Shown here in pieces: positions 24,501-36,418 of a stretch of 64,000 nt of DNA (positions are counted from its first letter, which is position 1; every line of letters begins with the position of its first letter). The notes under the pieces were generated by a model. That model did no database searches. It worked only from the letters and a program-made list of their open reading frames with translations, and was not told where the DNA came from. Where the stretch lies: the NCBI RefSeq assembly GCF_037975245.1, contig NC_092578.1, positions 14,120,321 through 14,184,320 of the forward strand. The letters are read 5' to 3'. The stretch is from Apostichopus japonicus. Lineage: Eukaryota; Echinodermata; Holothuroidea; Aspidochirotida; Stichopodidae. Made by a program: the position numbers and the translations under genes.

Positions 24501-27500
24501 AATAAAAAAAAATCGTGAACCCAAAATATATTCATATATAATAGTAGTTTCTTACATTCTTGTCACAACAGATACCAAACATCAAAGGACATGTATTAAT
24601 AACATAAGACTGTACTGATAACTAGAAAAGACCTACCACACTCTTCAAGCTGATGTACCTGTAAGCCTACCCCACTTTGAATAAACAACCATGAGCTGTA
24701 TATTTTTCTCCTTATCAGGTGATTATGCTACATTTAAGCTGTGTGAGAACAAACATTTGATCCTTTTTGCATAACCTGTGTTCTCATTAGTTTTGTTTAG
24801 TTTCAGTTAGCCTCTGAAGAAGATCCTGCTAGGATCGAAAGGTCAAGCCCTCTGACTTTTTCATGTTTACCTTCAGAGGCATTTTGCAGTAATAAATAGT
24901 TTGCTAACCAGTGGCGCAGGAAGGTACTTTTGAGTGGGTGGGCTGAAGACTGGTGGCCGGCCTGGGGGAGGGGTCTAAGGGGAGGAGGTGGCCTCAGATG
25001 CAATTTGGTGCAATATAGAACACTTCAACACCCACTCCATTTTGTAAATAATTTTGCATTTTCACCTGGCCTTAGATGCAATTTGGTGCATGAGATTTTT
25101 TTCTGCCAAAATGTTTTCTGCTAAAATGACGAATGTTGTTATCATTTATTGAGAAATGAACAAGGGGTTTTCTGACTTGCGAAGCGGGGGGGGGGGATAC
25201 TTCCGCCCCCACATATTTTTCACTGGGGGGCTGGCGCCCGCCAGACCCCCTGGTTCCTACGCCCTTGTTGCTAACAGTTCTCTGTCTTTTCTCTCTTTGC
25301 ATATTAACCTTTTGTTAGTATTTTGCAAAAAGATGACCAACGATCCAGGGTTACCGTATTGGACATGTCTTCTTATTTGTCCTTTTTTTGTACAGTGAGC
25401 ACCCGAATGGATTAGGTACTCTGCAAATCACAACATTTCCTTCTTAAAGTGCTTTTAAAATTGTTTCAAATCCTAGAACACATGAGACAGTCATCAAGTA
25501 AAGTTTTCAGCAACTTTGCAGTATTGTGACTTACATGCTGGAAAACCAACCATAAGAAGAACCTGGAAAAAATAGAATTAAGAATTATTAGGATTTTCTG
25601 GCGGATGAAGTTGACCGCTTAGCGAAATGCTGAAACTTTTCTGAATCTTTTATCAGGAAAGCCACCTGATCTAGCATTTTGTGTAGCAAAGATATCAATT
25701 TTTTTCAAATCATGTGATAGTTTGAAATGCACCTGGCAACAAGCAGAGTGGATGATGTCATCAGGGCACTTTTACTCAAAATGTCTTTGCTCTTCTTTTT
25801 AATTTGTCAATCATTTATTCACAAACAAAAAGAATATTTCTACAAAGGAAAATCAAATTAATTTTGATGAAATTCTAAGTACATAGAACTTTGGAAGTTA
25901 AGCAAACATTGCAAATATATAGGTTTCAAGGATAAATCAACAAGAAGATTATCATAGAAAAGTACAGCTTTTGAAGAACATTTAACGTTATGACATCACA
26001 GATCACACAACTTCTTTTAATAATAAAATTCAATCAAATTTTCAGATTATATACTACTCAAATTTTCAGCACAGTTAGACCATATTTTATAACAGGTTAC
26101 AGATACAAGTTTGAAATAATCTTTGACTAAACCTAAGGAGTAAATCCAGCTCTCCTGAGCCCATTCTCTAAATGCTCAAACTTTATATTTAAGATATATA
26201 TACCAATGACATACCTCTTGGGACGATGCAGGCAATTCGGTGGACGGCTCCAAAAGAGGTCTTGTATCAGGACTCCTCTGTTTGAGAAAAATAGAAAGAA
26301 TCCTTAATACTAAGCTTTTATGACTGAAGTGACACCAGTAAAGTTTTGGTCCAAATGCACTGTCTAGCACACAAGATGGTTTCCTATGCCTAGTACTACC
26401 TTTGGCTGTTGATAACAATGAATAATTGAATTGAAAAAGATAAAGCTACCAACATCAACAGTTTCTTGGAATTCGACTAGAATTTGTTACGAATAAAACT
26501 TTCTGTCGATTAAAGTTTTGAAATTTGTGTCAGATATATTAAGCCCCTCATGTGATTCCAATCATTGTTGAAATGGCAAAAGGTTTGAGAGACTTGAATG
26601 AATGCTGAGATGACCGGAGGCAAACTGGACAAGAGCTAAATATGACTCATTAATGGAACCCAAATGATTATCAGTTTCATGATGACTCACTGGATCAAAG
26701 CTTGGCAGATTAACGGGAGCTTTCTTCTTTCCCTGGAAGAATTCTTCTGGCGTTTTGAAAGGCAGGCCAACATTGAGGGCAAACTGGTTGGAATTTTAAG
26801 AAAAAGAAATATTGGTCATTTCCTTATTCAGTTCAGTATCAATAAAAAATACAGTATGCAAAATGAATCAGGCAGTGGAGGGAAGTGGAGGGATGGGCGA
26901 GATGGGAGAGGGATGGAGCAGCTGGAAGAGAGGACAGTGGAGTAACATAAACGATGGCTGGGAGGAAGTATAGAGGGGTGGGTAGAAGAATGGAAGGGTG
27001 GGTGGAGGTAAAAAGGAACTTGGAGTAGATGGTAAAAAAGAGAGGAGGTGTGGGAGGGTTGATTGAGAAAATTTGGGTAGAGGGAGGGGGGGAAAAGGGT
27101 CAGGTAATAAACTTACTAATCTGTCACTGCATGAGAAATCCTTCTTCCTTTTGGGAACCCAATCTGCCGGTCTGCCTGCAGCATCTGCATCAAATATCCA
27201 GCAAAAGCATTTCTATCAATCTGTCGGGTTCAGTAGGTTCTTTCTATAATAAGGTCTTATTGTAAGCCTGGTATTAGTAACCCTATTAGTAATCGTTACT
27301 ATAGCTAAGCCTATGTGTGATCCTACCTGAGTAATCCCAAGTAAGATTTGGTATGGCTAAGCTGCCTACATAAGGAAGACTAAGTGTAAAGTACTCTAAG
27401 TGTAATCTTTGTATGCTGGAATGTTATCTGTCTTTGGAGACTAATGAGTAAATGAGGATACTAGATCAGTGGAGCACACACACACTACGATGGTGTAAAG

Positions 27501-30500
27501 ATTATATCTTGGGGAGGGGAGGGAGGGGGAGGGAGGGGCAGGGAGGGGGTATGGGGAAGAGATTTTAATCATTGAAAAGTAAACTTGTAATCCATACACA
27601 GAGCTAGAGGAGTTTATGCTTTAGTGAGAAAACTAATTTGGGTCGTCTCGACGATGTGACCACGTTGGTACTTTTAAACGTTTTTGGGTGCGTGTGCTAA
27701 GTTTATAAATGTTGTTTGCTCTGAACTTTGTCGATCAGGTAATATGAATACAGTTTGGTGAAGTGTTGGTTTGTATTTATCGGGTTATCTGCCATTCATA
27801 TGTAACACCTTTAACCGTTAGACTTTAATTTTAATACCACTGACAATGTTTGATGATGAGTTCACTTCCTAAAACTTACCACCGACAAAGATTGATGAAG
27901 CTAGGTCAACCATGATGTCATCGTTTCTCTTCTCTTGGAAGAATTCCCACATACCCAGACAGGGCTTCCTGTACATACCAGATCCCGTAGCTATAAATAC
28001 CTGAAGGGTAATCAAAATAACCACATTCTAAACATTGAAATAACTTACAGTTTGGTTTTCTTGAAAAAGAAAACTTTAATGAATGAAGAGAAAATAAGAT
28101 GAATGTTTGGTATCTAAGTAAAACAGTTATGAAAAATGGCCAATTGCTACATAAAGTTAATAAAGATAATGTTATAGCATTTCTCACATATATAATAATG
28201 TAGGTAGACTCACTTGGATTGGAATACCAAGCTTCATCAAGATTTTGGACAACTTTTCCTTGAAATCTCCCAGCTTCAGTTTTCCTCTACCAATTCCCAA
28301 CTAAGATCAACAATAGAAAATAAAAAGCATTGATACAAAAAATTTAAAAAAACACATGAGAAAAATACCAATTGATGAGAGTTCATCTCAATTACCAACA
28401 TGACCAAATAACAAATTCCATATTTTTGTATAACTGATTATTTGTAAGTTATAATGCTTTCATGTTTATGACTTTCACAAATGGCAAAATGTTATCAATG
28501 GCAACATTGTAGAGGTATCCATTCATACATTAATTTTACATGAGTGATTTTAATGTTCCAGTTAGAGCAAAAAGGTCATTTCTAAAAAAGATGGTAGATC
28601 TTGGCACGAGACTGCGCATAGAAGTGGAAGGTATTGAAAACTAATTGATTTCATCCTTAAACTACGATACACTGCAGACTTTATGTTTGACATCTGTGTA
28701 ATGAGATGACCAGCCACTTTTAAGGCATTATAACAGCTTGTGGAGTTATATGCAGCAATGCCATGTTTATCCAATGATCAGATGAGGCACCAGGTGGGCC
28801 CCCAAAGGGCAAGGGAACCCAACGTCTTGGAGCTTCCGTGAACACTTCCAAACATACCAACTTTGTATTTTGGGCACTAATGGGGGGGGGGAGCAAACAA
28901 TTGGTGTCTTAGGACATGAGAGGGTGTTCATGAGACACTGACTGTTATTGAAAGTTATTTTTGTCATAACGGTACATATCTCATGGTGGGTTCATGCACA
29001 GCTGAATGATGTTCAGTTTAAGATCTGTCAAATTTTACAAATGTTGCAATAGCTTCCAAAATTGTCTTACCTGATTGGTAAAGAAGACCACCTAGAAGAT
29101 AAAAAATATTAAATAGAAAGTTATAAAAATCATGCAATGCTGGTAATGAACAACTCTACTCATTTGCTGCTATAGTCATGTGCAATGCTACTCCTAGGCA
29201 CTGCAAATAATACTAATGAGCAAACCTTCTTCTTGGGTTTCTACTTACGAGCAATTCTACACATCAGTAATGCTATTTCATAGCCACTGCAAATAGCAAT
29301 ATTAGAAACCTTGCCCATTTGCAGTTATACTCATGAATGAGCAATGTTATGTATGAGCAATGCTACTCCTAGACATTGCAAATAATACTCACGAGCAAAC
29401 CCTACTCATGTGTTACTACTCAAGAGCAATTCTACACATGAGCAATGCTATTCATAGCCACTGCAAATAGCAATATTAGAAACCTTGCCCATTTGCAGCT
29501 ATACTCATGAATGTGCAATGTTATGTAAGAGGTGCTACTCCTAGACATTGTGAATAATACTCATGAGCAAACCCTACTCACGTGTTGCTACTTACGTGCA
29601 ATTCTACACATGAGCAATGCTATTCATAGCCATTGCAAATAGCAATATTAGAAACTTTGCCCATTTGCAGCTATACTCATGAATGTGCAATGTTATGTAA
29701 GAGGTGCTACTCCTAGGCACTGCAAATAATACTAATGAGCAAATCTTCATGTGTTTCTACTTATGAGCAATTCTACACATCAGTAATGCTATCCATAGCC
29801 ACTGTAAATAGCAATTTTAGATACCTTGCCCATTTGCAGCTATACTCATGAATGAGCAATGTTATGTATGAGCAATGCTACTCCTAGACATTGCAAATAA
29901 TACTCACAAGCAAACCCTACTCAATGTTGCTACTCGTGAGCAATGCTACTCGTAAGAATTTAAAAATATCCATGAACATTGCTCCCCAGAAGGCAGGCTG
30001 TGCAAGGAAATTTCATGCTGAGTAGCAGCTTTGAGGCTTTATGAAGCCGTTGTTATGAACTAGTGAAAGATGCTATCACTTGGTGTAAAAACTCTAATAC
30101 ATCCTCTCAATTTGTCTATCTAGTTGCCCATTTTGAAATAGCATAAATGCAATACCCCATAAATGTACTCTCTTCTTATCTGCAAAGAGATGGCATAAAA
30201 TATATCTTAATGGAACACATTCCTTCTCAACAGATTGATACAATGATGGTTTCTGTTACACTGCATGGATGTAGTTACTGTTATACAATGACAAGACCAA
30301 TAGAGAGATGCATTGTCTCACAATCAAGAATCAGACAAGCAGCTCTTGGAAAGTTTAGAAGTAGAACTACTCTTAAACAAATTGTATATTTTTAAACAAT
30401 GCAAGGTAAAGGTGCTATTGACAAAGTTTACTTCCTCATCTTAGTCAAAACAATGAGTACAATTTAACCAATATTATTTCTAGTCAATTGATACTGTTAG

Positions 30501-33500
30501 CCTGGAAAAAAAATGCAATTTATTTCTTTACAGAACAATGTTGGAGAGAGGTGATTATCTATTTATAACCCATCATAATAGGCAATAGGCCATGGTCTTG
30601 GTGTGATAACAGGAAGGCTTGATTTACAAGCTTCTCCTGTTAAAACAAGGAAGTGTAAATTGGATAGCCACAGGATGTGATGAGTATGTTTTATCTACTA
30701 TTAGGTTTCTCTCACAAGTATGTGGGTGATTAGTATTCCATATTCACAAATGAAACAATTTATGACCAAGCATTTTGGGTTTCATATATTGTTACCTCCC
30801 ACGAGTAGAGATACATAACTAGCTAATTCGGTTTGACAACGATACCTTCATACTAGAAAACAAATATGTAAATTACAGTACATATGTCTGAAAATACAGT
30901 CTTGCTTCTTTTAAGTTTTAAAAATTTATGAAAGTGTCTTCCAAAATACAACCCTGTATGATCATGCCCAAGATATTAGAAATGATTTTTTCAATATAAT
31001 CGTAACAATAATTGGTAACCTATAGAAGCAACAATCGTTAAGAACAGAATCAACGTCATGTTCAAAAATTAGACAATGGGAGCATACCTTGTATCCATCA
31101 GCTTTAAGTTGTTTTAATCTTCCGTAAGTTTCTGGTAGATATATTCTAAAATACATGATACAGAAAAGAGAACGAAGAACAGTTGCTAACTACAAAGTAA
31201 CATTGAAATTGTCCAAAGAACCTCCTGCAGTATTTTGATATTATGTGTTTAACATATATACAGCATTATACCATTTCTGAGCACCAAACCAGTCATGGAA
31301 ATAAATCAAATCAAATCAAATCTCATTTGAGATCTGTACATGCAAAACATACAGTGCAAAATAAAATGTCTTCTAAAAAAGCTGGAACCACACCTTTGTG
31401 AAGGTACTTCATGCAAGTGTTAGTTACTGGCATTTAACATGTTTTTTTAGGTGAGTAAACTTTACTATTTATCTCACCTCCAATCATTTATGTCTCTAGG
31501 AAAAACCTTTCCTGAGCTTGTGGTGATAATGGTTCCGTCTATGTCGAATGCAGCCACCTGAAACAGATTCAATTACAGTCAATTTTAATAGAGGAAAAGC
31601 ACAATGTGAAAGGAAAGTACAATATATATCAACATTTAAAAAGTCACAGCTTTGAGCAACAACAGCTCTAAACATTAATACTGTAGTTTAATTTAGTGGG
31701 TAGTTCCACTGCAAATATTGTTAGCTTCTATTAAGCTAAGGAATGATTTGCCAAAAGACATTAGGACCAGTCCAACACTGCCAATATATAAATGTCGTTT
31801 GAAGACGTATTTTTTGGTTATTTTACGTAAATTTACCTTTTTATAATCTCTTATTTGTTATAACCTCTTATTGTACTTTTATAACCTCCAATTGTTGTTT
31901 TTTTTTTATAACCTCCTATTGTATTTTTAATAACCTCTTATTGTCTTTTACTTTTTCGTGTTGGTATTTTAGGATTATTTTTATTAGGTTATTATTTGTT
32001 TTCACTGTATTTTTTTCAGTTTTATCATCTTTTGTGAAGTGCTTTGATTCTTTTTGTGATTTAGGGCTATATCAATGACGTATTTATTATTTATATTATT
32101 TTATTAATACCTCAATTATCAAATTTTTAACCAAAAAGCCATTCGCCGGGGTAACAATTCCTCGATTTTCTTCTCTAGCCGTTTTCCAAAGTTGTAAATA
32201 AGATGTATCTCCTTCAGTTTTGGGTAGAATCCTTAGCAATATGAGATAAACCCATTGGTTGATGTCACAAGAATATTCTCACACATTAGAAAACTGATTA
32301 TTTTCGCCCGCCTCAATTCCTTGTATTATTCAAACTGTGTCAAAACTCATACCAATGATCACCGTTCCCACAAAGTGTAGAGATACTTACTTTTGATGAT
32401 GCTCTCACTCCTTTAGCAGTGTAAATTACCAGTTTTCCATGTTCTTCCCATTTCTCCTCATCAGAAACTTCACCAGTTTTAGGTTGTCCTCCTTTCCCTC
32501 CAGTTTGGACACTATCCTCTCTCTGCTTTCTTGCATCTGTACTAGAACTCCCCGACTTTGACAATTCTTTCTTAGCATTTTGTTGCAGAGCTTTAAGTCA
32601 CTTCTCAATACTAGTGTCGTCATCAGTAACTTCTTCGTTTTTAACTTTCTTGTGATGAGTTTCCTCCAGAGTTGTAGTCTTATCTTCCATTTCCTCTGCT
32701 TTTCTTTTCTCTGCAGATGATCCTTGCAATGATCTCTGATCTTTTTCCAGTTTCTGCTCCGCAGACATATCGCTCTTATGTATCTTTGATTTTTTGACTT
32801 TTTGCGGCTCCTCGCCATTACTCTCTTCTTCTTTCTCCATCTCGGATGCCTGCCTCTTTCCTGACAAAGTTCCTACCAACAGTTCCTTTTGTCCATCGTT
32901 AACTGCTTCAGGTTCATCCCTTAGATCTGAGGTTGTACCTGATTCATGCTGTATTACTCTGTATGCATACCTTCCTTGCAGTAGGGAAAAAACCTCTCCG
33001 CTTTGCACTCTTTTTGGTTCTCCCTTGGTCAAGAGCTGCCCGTTAGCAACTCCACTATGAGAGCCCAGCTGTTATGATAAATCAGGAACAAAAGATATAA
33101 CATTCATTGTATATTTAGGATCAAAAGCAACTATCAAGCACTGCTTAAACAATATCATGAACCATAAATATTTGTTTGGTGTCCAATTTATTGAGAAAAC
33201 TTTAAAAAATTATCACTATTTAATTTCTTTAGCATTTAAGCTGACATTTTAAGAGCTGTGATATGTGTATCTTATCTCTGATCTTCACCAATTTAATAGT
33301 TTTGACTACTTTCACGTTTGTCAGATATGACATCATTAATGTGCATCAATGAGTACAAGAGGAAGCAAGATATTGTTCATCTCTTCCTTGCAAAAGTGGT
33401 TTGCAATTAAAACCACAAAACTGCCAAGATTTCTTTTACATGATATTGGTGAAATTTTGTATAAACTATAAATAATTTAGTGACCTATTATTAAAGGGTG

Positions 33501-34555
33501 TGAAGACTCTCGCAAAAAGAACCATCTCATGCCTGTAATCTGACCTAGTTTCGAATGAGGTGTAACAGAAATGTTAGACACCACCATCGATCCCAGAAAA
33601 TACACACACAGCTTGCTACGGTCGGTAATTAGACACTAGTGCACAGTCAGTACATACAGCTACGGTCAATACCCACAACACAGTGTAAATAGTAGCGATG
33701 GACATCTCAGGTCTAGATAAAAGATAACAAGGTATCATGTCTGCATTTTGTAGCGACACCAACATACGTCACTTGCAAGCAACCGAAAGTTAACTTTTTC
33801 AGATGGCCGCACACGGTTTGGGGCGAGTCTTCAAAGCCTTTAAGTATCAAAGATTGCTTGAAAACAACAGTTTAAAAAACAACAGCAATTTACTGAAAAA
33901 AAATGCAGCCTGTGGGGAACAAAGACTGATTCTGTGTTTACAAACCTGTGTAACAGTTACAGTTCTTGTATTATTGTCAGTAATCTGAACTTCAACTGTA
34001 AAAGAATATGAAAGATTTATAAGGAAATTCTGGTGGAAAATAAACATCAGTTTGTTTAATGAGATTCTGATATCCTTTTCAGGCATTAGATTGCAGAGTT
34101 GTTACAAGAACCTTTCTATTTGTAAGGTTGATTTGAGTCATGCAGGCCAATAACTTTTCTGACTTGAGTCACAAACTTGAAATTTAGTGACTCAAGTTAT
34201 CATTTGTTACCAGAGCTGGAGGACTCAAGTCCAGATTCAGACTTGGGTCCGGACTCCAGTCAATTTTAAAATGGACATTAGACTTGACCATACCTGGACT
34301 AGGACTTGGGAGTCTGTCCAGTTGTTCACACGGTTAATTGTTATACTGTAGCCTTTATATATATAATATGACATTAAGTACATAAACCACAGAGAGAACT
34401 GACTGATTACCATGGTTTCTGGAGACTTTCTTGTCTACAATGCCAGTTACGATATTGCGGCCGAGGTGAACGGATTCTCCAATACTCTTGATGACTACAG
34501 GTGTACGACTTTTATCTTCTCTCCCTTCAGAGTCGCATGGTTGCAAGGTTATCAT
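21548..34555 (-). CDS. PNKP: Bifunctional polynucleotide kinase 3'-phosphatase, 16 exons, in-frame TGA at codon 222
   Basis: Exons in order: 34411..34555, 33946..33995, 32391..33068, 31478..31557, 31088..31145, 29071..29091, 28214..28300, 27880..28000, 27117..27184, 26691..26783, 26215..26277, 25535..25562, 24350..24411, 23181..23290, 22240..22327, 21548..21739. All are GT-AG and in phase: 648 codons including the stop. The nuclear protein prepares broken DNA ends by removing 3' phosphate and adding 5' phosphate. It has an FHA domain (LGR 31-33, SRNH 45-48), then a long Lys/Glu-rich linker (about 110-285). The HAD phosphatase follows (DIDGT 296-300, TNQ 342-344, YRKP 383-386, GD 413-414). The kinase has P-loop GFPASGKST 494-502, D519 and IDNTNP 543-548. 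The FHA part normally binds phosphorylated XRCC1/XRCC4. Codon 222 (32598-32600) is TGA, yet the same frame continues into the phosphatase. The protein is longer than human PNKP (521 residues) because of the linker. Confidence 0.93.
23355..23827. mobile_element. Non-autonomous element with CAGGGATRTGCCC ends, in PNKP intron
   Basis: The left end is CAGGGATGTGCCC and the right end is the complement of CAGGGATATGCCC. The flanks share CATTAT (8-bp windows match in 7 positions if the ends are shifted by one base). GCCCAGCACT motifs are repeated inside. CAGGG ends and a near 8-bp duplication suggest hAT. It lies between PNKP exons 14 and 13. Confidence 0.6.
24909..25267. mobile_element. hAT-type MITE, copy 2 (inverted), with 8-bp target duplication
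   Basis: It starts CAGTGGCGCAGGAAGG and ends with the complement of CAAGGGCGTAGGAACC, opposite to copies 1 and 3. TTGCTAAC is repeated exactly at 24901-24908 and 25268-25275. It lies in the PNKP intron between exons 13 and 12. Confidence 0.85.
25535..25562 (-). CDS. PNKP: PNKP exon 12, 28-nt micro-exon holding half of the P-loop
   Basis: It encodes VLLMVGFPA plus the first base of a Ser codon. The next exon (24350..24411) completes Ser and supplies GKST, so the kinase ATP-binding loop is split by an intron of over 1.1 kb. The acceptor TTTTTTCCAG and donor GTAAGT are both strong. Confidence 0.9.
29071..29091 (-). CDS. PNKP: PNKP exon 6, 21-nt micro-exon (phosphatase motif II)
   Basis: Only seven codons, VVFFTNQ, carrying the conserved TNQ of the HAD phosphatase. 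It is flanked by TTCTAG and GTAAGA and in phase with both neighbours. Automatic gene finders may well miss it. Confidence 0.9.
29140..29960. repeat. Tandem repeat, unit about 170-174 bp, in PNKP intron
   Basis: The landmark CACTGCAAATAGCAAT recurs near 29284, 29458, 29630 and 29799, spacing 174, 172 and 169. Each unit is rich in GAGCAATGCTACT and CACTGCAAATA words. About 4.5 diverged copies lie between PNKP exons 6 and 5. Confidence 0.9.
31735..32110 (+). mobile_element. LINE 3' end in PNKP intron
   Basis: The plus strand reads [20 protein letters not shown] and KTYFL, the usual last residues of CR1/Jockey-type reverse transcriptases. After this come about five copies of TAACCTCYTATTGT with T-rich spacers, then an AT-rich tail. 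It is strongly 5'-truncated and lies between PNKP exons 4 and 3, antisense to the gene. Confidence 0.7.
32391..33068 (-). CDS. PNKP: PNKP exon 3: end of FHA and charged linker, with TGA
   Basis: A 226-codon exon, far larger than its neighbours. It begins [13 protein letters not shown] (end of the FHA domain), then runs through a Lys/Glu-rich linker with basic clusters [10 protein letters not shown] and HHKKVK that could act as nuclear signals. It ends [11 protein letters not shown]...SSK next to the phosphatase. At codon 222 the frame reads AAG TGA CTT. The following residues ([14 protein letters not shown]) keep the same composition and the exon joins the next in phase, so the frame is right and the TGA is a point change. 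A CGA-to-TGA transition at a CpG is the simplest source. The first in-frame Met after it lies only in exon 7, so re-initiation would not save the phosphatase. Confidence 0.9.
33491..33843 (-). mobile_element. TTAA-flanked MITE, copy B
   Basis: Inverted relative to copy A: TTAAAGGGTGTGAAGACTC at the left and GCGAGTCTTCAAAGCCTTTAA at the right. It lies in the PNKP intron between exons 3 and 2, about 100 bases from exon 2. Confidence 0.8.
34130..34325. repeat. GACTTGAGTC-rich repeat scrap
   Basis: Many copies of ACTCAAGT/ACTTGGGTC in both orientations form imperfect hairpins within 200 bases of PNKP intron 1. Probably an old MITE. Its ends could not be set. Confidence 0.4.
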
Positions 34556-34906
34556 TTTAGTGATTAGTGCACACTCTCTCAGTTTATGTCACAGTAAAGA
34601 GTGCAGTCTGTAATGCTGAAAATCATCCATAAATTGATTAAATAACCTGAAGAAAATTGAATAATAAGAAGCAAGACAATCAGAAAGTTGACATGATAAT
34701 AAAAACAAAAACAAAATTTCAGTTGACCTCTCATTGTAAAATGCCCTGTATTTGGTTGGCCCGGCATTATGGATTGTACAGTTATAATATACATGTATAG
34801 TGCTACAGTGAAAGACTGATTTATGTTATCAATCAGCAAAATGGATGCAGCAAAACATGGCCTTTGGAAGCTACAGTACATGTATGCATGCAAATTCTAG
34901 TTGACC

Positions 34907-36086
34907 CAGGGCTCGAATTTCGTAATTTCTAGGGCAGGCCAACTGGCCTTGGAATACATGTTTTTGGGAAGGGCATCAAGGCCAGTGGGGAGGGCAGCAA
35001 GGCCAATGCTGAAATTGTGAGCAGGGCACCAAGGCCACTTTGAAAAATGATGCGAAGAATGTCTCAATTTGTAACCTGTTTTATTTTCAAACCGCCGCGT
35101 AACACTCCTCCATGAAACAGCATTATTATTATGAAATTCATACACAACGCCGAAACACTATCGATAATACAACTTAACTGCATATGCTTCCAGTGTACAA
35201 CTCTCCACTACATAATTATTCTGTCTTCCGACTCCCGCCTGAAATTGGGTGTACTTGTAATTGCCAATAGTGACACACCCTCCCGAAATAATCCTGTGTA
35301 ACTTGACTCTACTGGGAATTTCCCAGATTCTACCAATCACCTCGCATTCACGAATTGTTAAGCCAATAAGCGAGCACGATTCGGTGACGTCAATCAGCCA
35401 AAGCTGTATAATGGTACTACTGTGTGCAGGTGTGGTTTGACCGTAGCTGCTACTGGTTGTAAACTTTTTCGAACTTTCTTTCAATTTACGATAAATACAG
35501 GTATGTTATACATACATATACGTGAATGATATGGTTAGGAAGCTAAACATGTTCCCTCTCGGAATATGATGATTTTGTTCACATTGTTGTCCCTGGAATA
35601 ATTTCTTCGCGATTCTAGAAACACTGTATTGCATTACGACTGAATTTCCCACTGAACTACGTTACGAAAATGCAATGATAGCCCGCGGAGCGGTCGTAGA
35701 TTAATCAGTTGGATAGGCTCACATTCGTGTACCGTTAGAATGCGGTACGTTTTCACACCAACTACCAAGGTCAGTATACTGTGATGATGTTCAATTTTCG
35801 ATCACAGTTCGTTATTCACGTCCTGTGACCGCGATACCCTAGCATGCTCTTCATCATTTTCCGCGAATAATAGCCACGTTTTTTCGGAACATATGATTCG
35901 TTTTTTGTCATTCTCAAAGTCGCATTTGTCCAATGCCTATTCCTGCAAAAGGCACGGAGGCCAATGGGTAAAAAGGGCAAGGCCAGTACTGGCCTTGATA
36001 GTAGTAATTTTCCCTTGGGCATCGCGGCCAGTGGCGAGGGCACCCGCGGCCATGGCCGCACTGGCCGTCGCTTATTTCGAGCCCTG
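34907..36086. mobile_element. 1180-bp non-autonomous hAT element with perfect 8-bp target duplication
   Basis: It begins CAGGGCTCGAATTTCG and ends with the complement of CAGGGCTCGAAATAAGCG. AGTTGACC stands on both sides (34899-34906 and 36087-36094). Both ends hold subterminal clusters of AAGGCCA/TGGCCTT, about six at the left and four or more at the right, as expected for hAT transposase binding sites. The inside has no transposase frame. It sits about 350 bases upstream of the PNKP start codon. Confidence 0.9.
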
Positions 36087-36418
36087 AGTTGACCTTTTCT
36101 AGTAGTTGTTAAATTGTACTGTATGCTATTGCATGCAATAGTAATGAACCATCTGGTAAGAAATATAAAATAATATTAGGTCATGCACTTACAATGTGCC
36201 ACACCACCATATGTTATACACGGATTGGGAAACAAACCTACAAACTGGGAACATCTCTTGTTTATCTCTCACAGTTACATCTCTACAAATGTAATGTACC
36301 CTGAAATTTACAATAAGTTGATGTTCTCCAAGTATGAACTTTATTTTTTCTAGTACCAAGGCCAAACATTCCGCTTTCAGCATCCTCATTCTCCTATTCA
36401 CAGGCTTTACATTATTAC

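Noticed and set aside
26279-26418. Extension of PNKP exon 11 upstream as an open frame
   Set aside because: The open frame runs into the intron. The true preceding exons (26691..26783 and 27117..27184) carry the family residues and fit the phase.
29140-29960. CRISPR-like array
   Set aside because: Units are about 172 bp and diverged along their whole length, with no alternation of constant repeats and unique spacers. The context is a eukaryotic intron.
32598-32600. Selenocysteine at the PNKP TGA
   Set aside because: The position is in a disordered linker, not an active site, PNKP is not a known selenoprotein, and no SECIS-like structure was recognised in the short 3' UTR.
32426-32818. 130-codon minus-strand Lys/Arg-rich frame
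   Set aside because: Shadow of PNKP exon 3 in another frame. The frame that joins in phase to both neighbouring exons is the one containing the TGA.
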